A stretch of DNA of 46,063 nucleotides, from positions 1-46,063 of the IMG/VR virus record IMGVR_UViG_3300034190_002072, one strand, 5' to 3'. The DNA is from a virus. Shown here one piece after another: positions 8,050-16,700 of the stretch. The first letter of the stretch is position 1. Each line of letters starts with the position of its first letter. The translations under genes were made by a program, and so were the position numbers. The notes beneath the pieces are model-generated. The model had not been told where the DNA came from. It made no database searches and saw only the letters and a list, made by a program, of their open reading frames with translations.

Positions 8050-9288
8050 ATGTCAGAAGTAAAAGCGGCCGTAGAGGTCAAACAAGAAGGTGAGTTTTCT
8101 TTAAAAGGTAAAAGAAAATCACCAAAGAAATTTTCAGATACATCAAGCAATGAACCGGTTAAGGTTGATTTATCAAAACCCGAAGCACAGGGAGAAGTTG
8201 TACCAGATGTTATAAAGGTTGATTTAACAGAAAAAAAAGAAACAGATGCCGTTCAAACACAAAAGACAGATGATAGCGATGTTATTATCGAAGAGTCCAA
8301 AGACAGTGGCAACAGCAAAGAAGTGGCTGAAGAAGTACGGGAAACCAGAGAAGAACTAGAAAGCCCTATACAGGAAATAACCGAAGAAGAGGTAGATGAA
8401 AAAACAACAGAGCTTTACGAAGAAGCAGAGCAAGCTGTTAAAGATCAAGTTACCCAAGGCAAAGCATTGCCTGAAAACATACAATCACTTGTAGACTTCA
8501 TGTCTCAGACAGGTGGAACAATAGAGGATTATGTGAGACTTAATCATGATTACTCTAATGTAGATGAAAAAGTATTACTCAATGAGTATTACAAACAAAC
8601 CAAACCTCATCTTGATAAAGAAGAAGTTGATTTTCTTATGGAAGACAATTTTTCTTACGATGAGGATCTTGACGAGCCAAGAGATATTAGAAAAAAGAAA
8701 TTGGCTTTCAAGGAAGAAGTTGCTAAAGCCCGAAAGGAGCTTGACGCTATGAAGGATAAATACTATCAGGAAATCAAGTTGAGACCTGGTATTACTCAAG
8801 ATCAGCAAAAAGCTACGGACTTTTTCAATAGATACAAGCAGCAAGAAGAGAATGCGAAGACTCTTCAGCAGGATTTTAAAGCGCAAACTGAACAAGTTTT
8901 CAACGATGATTTCAAAGGTTTTGATTTCAATTTAGGAGAAAAGAAGTTTAGATACAAGCTACAAAACCCATCTGAAGTAGGTAAATCACAGCTTAATGTA
9001 AACAGTTTTATTTCAAAATTTGTAGACAAAAATGGAGCCGTGACAGATCCTTCTGGTTATCACAAAGCTATGTATGCTGCTATGAACTCGGATAAAATCG
9101 CTAATCATTTTTACGAACAAGGAAGAGCTGATGGTATTAAAAATATCGTTGACTCATCTAAAAACTTAAGTAACGGCAAACCTAGGCAAGTTGCAGATGG
9201 AAATGTTTTTATAAATGGGTTAAAAGTAAAATCAATAAGCGGATTAGATTCGTCTAAACTAAAAATTAAAAAACGAAAATTTAACTAA
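8050..9288 (+). CDS. Scaffolding protein
   Basis: 412 residues, highly acidic and Lys-rich, and directly upstream of the major capsid gene. Residues 1-150 are low-complexity Glu/Asp/Lys with little hydrophobic content. The central part (about 190-290) is helical (EVAKARKELDAMKDKYYQEI). The C-terminus ends in a basic LKIKKRKFN tail, as in scaffolds whose basic end binds the capsid protein. A dispensable internal assembly core that leaves or is degraded on maturation is the family role. No protease motif is visible within it. Confidence 0.8.
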   Translation: MSEVKAAVEVKQEGEFSLKGKRKSPKKFSDTSSNEPVKVDLSKPEAQGEVVPDVIKVDLTEKKETDAVQTQKTDDSDVIIEESKDSGNSKEVAEEVRETREELESPIQEITEEEVDEKTTELYEEAEQAVKDQVTQGKALPENIQSLVDFMSQTGGTIEDYVRLNHDYSNVDEKVLLNEYYKQTKPHLDKEEVDFLMEDNFSYDEDLDEPRDIRKKKLAFKEEVAKARKELDAMKDKYYQEIKLRPGITQDQQKATDFFNRYKQQEENAKTLQQDFKAQTEQVFNDDFKGFDFNLGEKKFRYKLQNPSEVGKSQLNVNSFISKFVDKNGAVTDPSGYHKAMYAAMNSDKIANHFYEQGRADGIKNIVDSSKNLSNGKPRQVADGNVFINGLKVKSISGLDSSKLKIKKRKFN

Positions 9289-9303
9289 TTAAACTTTTAA
9301 ATT

Positions 9304-10737
9304 ATGGCATTAACACCACAATTTGGTTCGATAGTACCATCGCAGCTGCAACAGCCGCTTGCTAATAACTATCTAACATTTGACGGCGCTGCAGGTGGAA
9401 ACTTCGCGCAACAATATCTACCTGAACTTTACGAAGCAGAAGTAGAGCGTTACGGAAATCGTACGCTATCTGGATTCTTACGTATGGTTGGGGCTGAACT
9501 TCCAATGACATCTGATCAAGTAATCTGGTCTGAACAAAATAGATTACACGTAGCATATGACAACTGTGCGTTTAACAGTGCTGCGGGTACTATTACAATT
9601 CCAGTTGCTGCAAACATTGTCAACGTTATATCTCCACAGCAAACTATCGTTGTGATGGATGACTTTGGTGCAGAATCAAAATGTTTAGTAACAGGATCAC
9701 AAACTGCAACAGGTGTATTAAACGTGTTACCTTACGGTTCTGCTACATTAGCTACTGAAGGATTAGTTGGCGCTGTAAAGATATTTGTTTACGGTTCTGA
9801 ATATCCAAAAGGAACAAACACTACAATTGCTGGAACTGGAGCACTAGCGGTAGCGGGTAACGATTATCCTATTCAAACAATAACTCCTTCATTTACTCAG
9901 TTTTCTAACAAGCCAATTATCATTAGAACTCAATATTCAATCAATGGTTCTGACACAGCTCAGATCGGTTGGGTAGAAGTTGCTACTGAAGATGGAACGT
10001 CTGGATACTTATGGTACCTAAAAGCAGAGTCTGAAACAAGACTACGTTTTGAGGATTACCTAGAAATGTCTGTTGTAGAAGGTGAGCAGGTTGCTGCTAC
10101 ATCTACAATCGCAGGTGTTACTGGTACAGAAGGTTTGTTTGCCGCTGTTGAGAACAGAGGTAATGTACAGGTTGGATTCTCTGCTGCTAACGGTATAAAT
10201 GACTTTGATGATATTCTTAGAAATTTAGATACTCAAGGAGCAATTGAAGAGAACATGTTATTCTTAAATAGAAACACTAACCTTGATTTTGACGATATGC
10301 TAGCTGCAATATCTGCTGGTCAAAGCGGTGGAACTGCTTTTGGATTATTTGAAAACTCTGAAGAGATGGCATTGAACTTAGGCTTTTCTGGTTTCCGTAG
10401 AGGATCTTACGATTTCTACAAAACTGACTGGAAATACTTAAACGATGCTTCTACTCGTGGAGCTATGTCTGGACCTGCTTCTATTGAAGGTATGTTAGTT
10501 CCTGCTGGAACTTCTACTGTTTACGATCAGATTCTAGGAACAAATATCAGACGACCATTCCTACACGTTCGTTACCGTGCTTCACAAGCCGATGACAGAC
10601 GTATGAAGTCTTGGTTAACTGGTTCTGTTGGTGGAGCTTTCACTAGCGACCTAGATGCTATGACTGTAAACTTCTTATCTGAAAGATGTTTAGTAGTACA
10701 AGCTGCAAATAACTTCGTGTTATTCAAAGGAATCTAA
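9304..10737 (+). CDS. Major capsid protein
   Basis: 477 residues, following the scaffold gene at a 15-base spacing. The N-terminal LPELYEAEVERYGNRTLSGFL is a typical start of the HK97-fold N-arm/spine helix region, and the rest mixes short strands and helices with many Ala/Gly/Thr. The codons look more constrained than in neighbouring genes (repeated use of GGA, GCT and CGT), as expected of the most highly expressed virion protein. A strong hairpin terminator lies just behind the stop. A single full-length gene with no split or frameshift is seen. Confidence 0.88.
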   Translation: MALTPQFGSIVPSQLQQPLANNYLTFDGAAGGNFAQQYLPELYEAEVERYGNRTLSGFLRMVGAELPMTSDQVIWSEQNRLHVAYDNCAFNSAAGTITIPVAANIVNVISPQQTIVVMDDFGAESKCLVTGSQTATGVLNVLPYGSATLATEGLVGAVKIFVYGSEYPKGTNTTIAGTGALAVAGNDYPIQTITPSFTQFSNKPIIIRTQYSINGSDTAQIGWVEVATEDGTSGYLWYLKAESETRLRFEDYLEMSVVEGEQVAATSTIAGVTGTEGLFAAVENRGNVQVGFSAANGINDFDDILRNLDTQGAIEENMLFLNRNTNLDFDDMLAAISAGQSGGTAFGLFENSEEMALNLGFSGFRRGSYDFYKTDWKYLNDASTRGAMSGPASIEGMLVPAGTSTVYDQILGTNIRRPFLHVRYRASQADDRRMKSWLTGSVGGAFTSDLDAMTVNFLSERCLVVQAANNFVLFKGI

Positions 10738-10754
10738 GGATTCAAATGTAATTC

Positions 10755-10793
10755 TTACCCTCGTTATATTAACGGGGGTAATTATTACTTTTA
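10755..10793 (+). terminator. Hairpin terminator behind the capsid gene
   Basis: A 12-bp stem (TTACCCTCGTTA at 10755-10766 with TAACGGGGGTAA at 10770-10781) has one T-G wobble and a 3-base TAT loop, followed by a T-rich run (TTATTACTTTTAT). It lies 18 bases after the capsid stop. It is expected to end or attenuate rightward transcription, or to stabilise the capsid mRNA 3' end. Confidence 0.75.
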
Positions 10794-10817
10794 TCAATTA
10801 TTAAATTATATTATATT

Positions 10818-11645
10818 ATGGCTAAAACAGCTGAAGCAAAAAAAGTTGAGGTTGCACCTCAAGAGAAAGTAGCAGTGCAAAAAATTACTGCTCCAGTAAT
10901 ACCCACCAAACCAGAGTGGGAAATAAAACCTAGAACCTATATTGTTAAAGGTAATAAACAACCATTAACATTAACGATTCCAGGTAAACATACTAGAAAA
11001 AGTCCTTTGTTGTATTTTGATAAAGATCAATCTAAACAAAGAGAATTAAGGTATGCAACCAACATGAACAGTCCTTTTACAGATGAGCAAAAAGGTGAGG
11101 TAACGTTGGGGCATATTACTTTTAGAGATGGTATATTAAGTGTTCCAGAAGAAAACCAAATTCTTCAAAAACTACTAAGTTTATACCACCCACTAAAAGA
11201 TAAAAAATATTTTGAGTTTGATTCTGTTGAAGAAGCAGAAGATGATTTAGATATCATAGAAATGGAAGTGCATGCGCTTAATGCTGCAATGGAGATGGAT
11301 ATTGATCAAGCTGAGGCTATACTTAGAGTTGAAAAAGGAAGTTCTGTTTCTAACATGAAGTCTAAAGAACTTAAAAGAGATTTGTTATTATTTGCTAAAA
11401 GAAAACCAGATTTATTCTTGAACCTAGCCAACGATGAAAACGTTCAGCTAAGAAACTTTGGTATAAAAGCTATTGAAGCTCAAATAATTAACCTGTCACA
11501 AGATCAAAGAACTTTTCACTGGAGTTCAAATGACAGAAAACTATTCACTGTACCATTTGACGAAAACCCATACTCAGCACTAGCTGCGTGGTTTAAAACA
11601 GATGAAGGTGTAGAGGTTTATAAATCTATAGAAAAAAGAGTATAA
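10818..11645 (+). CDS. Conserved phage structural protein, post-capsid
   Basis: 275 residues. The N-terminal 30 residues are Lys/Val/Pro-rich and probably disordered. Residues about 34-110 form a beta-rich domain (TYIVKGNKQPLTLTIPGKHTRKSPLLYFD; LRYATNMNSPF; ITFRDGILSVPEENQILQKLL). Residues 135-200 are acidic helices (EEAEDDLDIIEMEVHALNAAM; MKSKELKRDLLLFAKRKP). I recognise this family from behind the capsid gene in several marine tailed phages, but no role is established. A head decoration or head-completion role would fit the position; this is inference. It lies between two hairpins. Confidence 0.6.
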   Translation: MAKTAEAKKVEVAPQEKVAVQKITAPVIPTKPEWEIKPRTYIVKGNKQPLTLTIPGKHTRKSPLLYFDKDQSKQRELRYATNMNSPFTDEQKGEVTLGHITFRDGILSVPEENQILQKLLSLYHPLKDKKYFEFDSVEEAEDDLDIIEMEVHALNAAMEMDIDQAEAILRVEKGSSVSNMKSKELKRDLLLFAKRKPDLFLNLANDENVQLRNFGIKAIEAQIINLSQDQRTFHWSSNDRKLFTVPFDENPYSALAAWFKTDEGVEVYKSIEKRV

Positions 11646-11662
11646 ACAAGTGATACTAATAT

Positions 11663-11692
11663 ATTAGGGTATCATATTAATGGTACCCTAGT
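11663..11692 (+). terminator. Hairpin between post-capsid and neck genes
   Basis: ATTAGGGTATCAT (11663-11675) pairs with ATGGTACCCTAGT (11680-11692) over 13 bp with two G-T wobbles and an ATTA loop. Only a weak T/A-rich stretch follows, so it may be an attenuator or processing hairpin rather than a full terminator. The next start codon is 20 bases downstream. Confidence 0.55.
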
Positions 11693-11712
11693 GTATTATA
11701 ATTTAAACAAGT

Positions 11713-12528
11713 ATGGCTGTAAACGTAAACACTGTATATCAAACAGTATTGTCTATAATAAATAAAGAGCAAAGAGGTTATTTAACCCCTGCTGAATTTA
11801 ATGAGGTAGGTACTCAAGTTCAATTAGATATATTTGAGAAATACTTTGAAGACTTAAACCAGCAATTAAGAGTGCCACAAGCGGATGTTGACTACGCTGA
11901 CAGGATAATGAATCTTGACGAAAAGTTAGCTATATTTAAAACATTTGGGTCCGCTGTATACGATAATACAAGTAACCCAGGTCTAGCATATTTTACTTTA
12001 CCAACCGTGGACAAATACGGAGCTACTGTAGATTTTTACAGATTAGGTACTGCAATATACAAAGACGATAGAGGTAATCAAATAGAACTACAAAGATTAT
12101 CTCGAACAGATTTCTACAACATAGAAAGATCTCCTTTAACAAAAGCATCAAAAAGTTTTCCTACGTATTTATACGAAAATAGAGGTAACGTAAACAACGC
12201 TGGTTCAACTATAAACAGCCACTTGCAGAACGTTATATATGTAAATCCAACCAGTATAACAAGTAATATAGAAGTTGATTACGTAAGAAAACCTGTTTCA
12301 CCTATATGGGGTTTTACCACGGCTGGTAGAGGTCAATATATATTCAATGGCAACTACTATGACCCAGGTTTAGGAACAGGATCTAGAGACTTTGAATTAC
12401 ATGAATCAGAGCAAGTTAATATTATATTAAGAATATTAGCTTATGCTGGTATAATAATACAAGATCCTTCTATAGTTCAAATAGCAGCACAGCAGGTTCA
12501 AGGAAAAGAAGTAAATAAAAAAAGCTAA
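11713..12528 (+). CDS. Probable head-tail connector (neck) protein
   Basis: 271 residues. The helical N-terminus (NTVYQTVLSIINKEQRGYLT, then EFNEVGTQVQLDIFEKYFED) is followed by a long beta-rich centre (about 75-200) and a C-terminal helix segment (ESEQVNIILRILAYAGIII). The gene sits between the post-capsid gene and a clear adaptor-like gene, and the next start lies 3 bases after its stop. No defined family name can be given from the sequence. It could form a ring under the portal or be a head-completion factor. Confidence 0.5.
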   Translation: MAVNVNTVYQTVLSIINKEQRGYLTPAEFNEVGTQVQLDIFEKYFEDLNQQLRVPQADVDYADRIMNLDEKLAIFKTFGSAVYDNTSNPGLAYFTLPTVDKYGATVDFYRLGTAIYKDDRGNQIELQRLSRTDFYNIERSPLTKASKSFPTYLYENRGNVNNAGSTINSHLQNVIYVNPTSITSNIEVDYVRKPVSPIWGFTTAGRGQYIFNGNYYDPGLGTGSRDFELHESEQVNIILRILAYAGIIIQDPSIVQIAAQQVQGKEVNKKS

Positions 12529-12531
12529 TAG

Positions 12532-13734
12532 ATGGGAACAATAAACGAAACTAACCAACAATACTACGCTGGAGCACAAGGCTTTACGGTTTCCGATGCA
12601 GCGGGTCAGAGTAGCTTTACATTTACTTTTGATACTAATATAGTGTTTGGATCTTTTGATCCTACGGCAGTAGACTACGCGTTAAATAATTTTAAGCTAT
12701 ATAGCAGTGCTGATGGTATAACTTATACAGAATATATAACATCATATACCGTAACTGGCAATACTATAACTTTATCTACACCTCTTCCTCAAAACAGCGT
12801 TTTAGTGTGTCAGCTAAAAAGACTAGATGGCGGAAGTTACGGGGCCAGAGACGCGTACGGTAATACTACAGAGCAAAACTATGGTAGTTATGAGTACGTA
12901 ACTTTGAACGATGTGGTTAACAATTTTATAGTTGCATATGTAGGAGCGGGTAAATTAATACCAAGCGTAAAGAGAACTGATCTAATATTTCACGCAAAAC
13001 GCGCTTTACAAGAATTTAGTTATGATACTCTAAAAAGTATTAAGTCCCAAGAACTGACAATACCACCTAATCTTAGTGTTGTCATACCTCAGGATTATGT
13101 TAATTATGTTCGCATGTCGTGGATTGATATGTCTGGTGTGCAAAGAATAATATATCCAGCAAACAATCTAACAGACTCTCCTTATAGAACACCGGTGCAA
13201 GATTCCGAAGGTGTTCCAACTCAAGATAACTTTGGTAAAAACATACAAGGAACATCGGTAACAGAGGAAAGATGGAGAACAAATAATATGCTAGGAGGTG
13301 AATTTAACGCTAGCGTAGACTGGGCTGAATTTGACTGGGGTTATGGTGGTTACTGGAACTCGGGTCAAGGTCAACTATATGGAATTGACCCACAAAACGC
13401 TCAAGTTAACGGCTGGTTCAATATGAACGACAGAGAAGGTAAAATATCTTTTTCAAGTAATCTAGTTAATAGGCTAATAATACTAGAGTACATCTCTGAC
13501 GGCTTAGCTTACGATATGGATAGTAGAATACCTAAGTTAGCAGAAGATGCCTTATATGCTTACCTATCACATGCTGTATTAGCGAGTAGAATTAATCAAC
13601 CTGAGTATATAATAAACAGGCTGAAAAGAGAGGCTAGCTCTAAATTAAGAAATGCAAAAATAAGATTGTCTAACATTAAGCTTGGTGAAATAGTGCAAGT
13701 TATGAGAGGTAAGTCTAAATGGATAAAACACTAA
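12532..13734 (+). CDS. Adaptor / tail-tubular-A-like protein
   Basis: 400 residues. Residues about 1-105 are a beta-domain (AGQSSFTFTFDTNIV; YTVTGNTITLSTPLPQNS) like small Ig or carbohydrate-binding modules. Residues about 125-260 carry the pattern typical of podoviral adaptor proteins of the T7 gp11 / P22 gp4 type: helix IFHAKRALQEFSYDTLKSIKSQEL, then IPPNLSVVIPQDYVNYVRMSWID. A C-terminal helix region (AEDALYAYLSHAVLASRI; RLKREASSKLRNAKIRLS) completes the ring fold. Role inferred: bridge between portal and tail nozzle. Adding a beta-domain in front of the adaptor is unusual in T7-like phages. Confidence 0.6.
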   Translation: MGTINETNQQYYAGAQGFTVSDAAGQSSFTFTFDTNIVFGSFDPTAVDYALNNFKLYSSADGITYTEYITSYTVTGNTITLSTPLPQNSVLVCQLKRLDGGSYGARDAYGNTTEQNYGSYEYVTLNDVVNNFIVAYVGAGKLIPSVKRTDLIFHAKRALQEFSYDTLKSIKSQELTIPPNLSVVIPQDYVNYVRMSWIDMSGVQRIIYPANNLTDSPYRTPVQDSEGVPTQDNFGKNIQGTSVTEERWRTNNMLGGEFNASVDWAEFDWGYGGYWNSGQGQLYGIDPQNAQVNGWFNMNDREGKISFSSNLVNRLIILEYISDGLAYDMDSRIPKLAEDALYAYLSHAVLASRINQPEYIINRLKREASSKLRNAKIRLSNIKLGEIVQVMRGKSKWIKH

Positions 13735-13740
13735 AATTAA

Positions 13741-16700
13741 ATGGCAGAGTTTAAAAATGTTTTTATAAAATCTAAAATGAACAAGGATCTTGATAATCGC
13801 TTGTTACCACAGGGTGAATATAGAGACGCATTAAATATACAAGTCAGTAAGTCAGAGTCTTCGGACGTTGGTGCGCTAGAAAATGTTTTAGGTAATAAAA
13901 AACTAATTAATTTCGATGACGTAACAGGTAACGCTAATGTAGTTTGTGTAGGTTATTTAGTTTCAGAAGTTAACTCTTGTGTGTTTTTCTTTTTAACAGA
14001 CAACACATTAGCATCTAACCCTAGTGGTAAATATAGTCCTTCTTCTTCTAATTTTATTGTAAGATCTTTAATATCAGAAGGAACAGCTACACAAAATGCG
14101 GTTTTAGTACAGGGTGCTTTCTTAAATTTTTGGGAAGGTAATCCTATATATGGAGTTAATTTACTAGAAGATTTATTGTTTTTTACAGACAATAGAAATC
14201 AACCTAGAAAAATAAACGTACAATCAGCCTTAAATGATCCTACTTATTACACTATAGAAGACACTATTAGTGTAGCTAAGTATATGCCTTACAACGCGCC
14301 AATACTTTGGCAAGAAGTAACAGCATCAATAGCAGCTGATTTTCAACCGCCTTATACAAATCAAGGTATTGGTGAGTATCAAACCACAATGCAAGATGTT
14401 GTTAGTGAAAAATATCCTGATGAAACTCCATCGCCAGTTGGTGAATTTCAACCTTACTACGATGATACATATAGAGGTGATCCAGACTACTTAGAAGATA
14501 AGTTTGTAAGGTTTAGCTATAGATTTAAATTTGATGATGGTGAATACTCTGTATTTGCCCCGTTTACTCAAGAATGTTTTATACCCAAACAAGATGGTTA
14601 TTTTCTTTTAAACTCTGGAGCTGTCACTACTGATGAAAATGATATGTCTGCTGCTTACAGAAGTACTATAGTAGACTTTATGGAAAACAAAGTAAATCAA
14701 TTGACCTTATTGATTGATATGCCTGTTAATGGAGATCCTGCTTTTCCAGCAACTACACTACTTAACGTAACAGATTATTTTAAAATAACAGAAATAGAAA
14801 TACTGTTTAAAGAATCTGATGGACTTGCGGTGCTGGTGGTTGATACTATATCTGCTGATGAAATAAAAGCTCAGCAGAGTCCACTGGTTTTCCCACAAAC
14901 AAACACATTTAAATACACTTACTCTGGTACAAAACCTTTTAGAACATTACCAGAAGATCAAACAACTAGAGTATACGACAAAGTACCTGTTAAAGCTTTA
15001 AGTCAAGAATTAATAAGCAACAGAGTTGTTTATGGTAATTTTCAAACCAAGCATACACCGCCTTCGACAATTAGCTACAACGTAGGTACTCAAGCTAAAG
15101 GTAACTTTGACGTAACAACACCTGTTACTTCTGTAGAGTGGAGAACAAGTATTGTTGAATATCCTAATCATACTTTAAAACAAAATAGAAACTACCAAGC
15201 TGGGTTTGTTTTATCTGATAGATTTGGTAGAACAACGTCAACATTACTTTCTAATGCCGCTGGATCTAGCACAGGTATTATATCAAGCCCAAAGCTTTCA
15301 ACTGTTTATTCTCCGTATAATGACGGTACAGTTGACGTAGGAGCTTGGCCAGGTGATGCTATTTATGTACAGGTAAACGAAACTATAGACGAGACGCCTG
15401 TAAAGCCTACATTGTATCCAGGAACTTATGTTGGTGATCCAACGCTTTTATCTTATAATCCACTAGGATTTGATACATGGAAAATAGTTGTAAAGCAGCA
15501 AGAGCAAGATTACTACAACGTGTATTTGCCAGGTATACTAGCTGCATATCCAGAAGCAGAAAACAGAGAGCTTGGAGTTACATCTCACGTGGTTTTATTT
15601 AATGACAACGTAAATAAAGTGCCTCGTGATTTAGCTGAAGTTGGCCCTGATCAAAAGCAGTTTAGAAGCTCTGTTCAGCTATTTGGTAGAGTTGAAAACA
15701 CTCTTACCACAGCCGCAACATCTCCCACAACTCTTGGTTTAGTAAATAAACAATATTATCCTTTAAGATTTTCAGACACAGTTGTTACTATATCTAACAT
15801 GTTTGATTTATTTAACCTGGAACCAGGCTCAGTAAATTTAGGTGATTATGAATTTGATTTTTATGAAGCAGAATCAAATCCATTAATAGGTAGAATAAGT
15901 ACACAAAAACAAATTGGGCAAGAAACTCCTCAAAACCCAAATCAAACTTCTATACAGAACCTAGCTATATACGAAACAGAACCTGTGGAATCAAAACTAG
16001 ATATATATTGGGAGACAAGTACAAGTGGTAAAATAGATGATTTAAATACACAGGTTATAGAAACAGGTGGTCAAACTATATTCGGTATAGTAAACTTTGA
16101 TTGGAATGTTACAGAGTATTGGGGTATACAAACACCTGCTTCAATACCTTGGGATCCAGCTGTTTTAGGTTCTCCAGAGCCAGGAACACTGCCAACAACA
16201 CCAACCTCTGGTAATGGTTTCTTAGGTAGATTCAGATCAGTTATAGGAGGAAACACTGATGATCATTCTCAATTTTGGTTTGATGATGTGGCAAACCAGC
16301 CAATACAAAACGTAACACTACATGAGTTTTCAGTTATAAATGGTAATGGTGATAATGTAACATCTGATTTTGATTTGTTACAGATATATGGTACAGCTTC
16401 TACAGTGGCCGGACCTGGTACTTATACAAACTATAAAGGTGCTCAAGGTACCGCTTATGCTCACGACACATTTATACTTGTTAATAAAACATACAAGCTA
16501 TATACTACTGAAGACCAACAAAATGGTTTCACTGATTTTTATATAACAATAAAGGTTTCTGATAACGCTAACGATCCTGATTCGCCTATAAGAACGTTTA
16601 CGCTAGTAAACGATATTACATTAGATAACTTAAATACAATTCATGTTGGAGCTAAGCAATTAAAGCAGCCGCTAGTAGAGTTCGGTCAAGTAGCACAACC

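Noticed and set aside
10738-10817. tRNA-like fold in the gap after the capsid gene
   Set aside because: The paired segment is a simple 12-bp hairpin with T-rich tail; there is no cloverleaf, TTC loop or CCA end. No tRNA was seen elsewhere.
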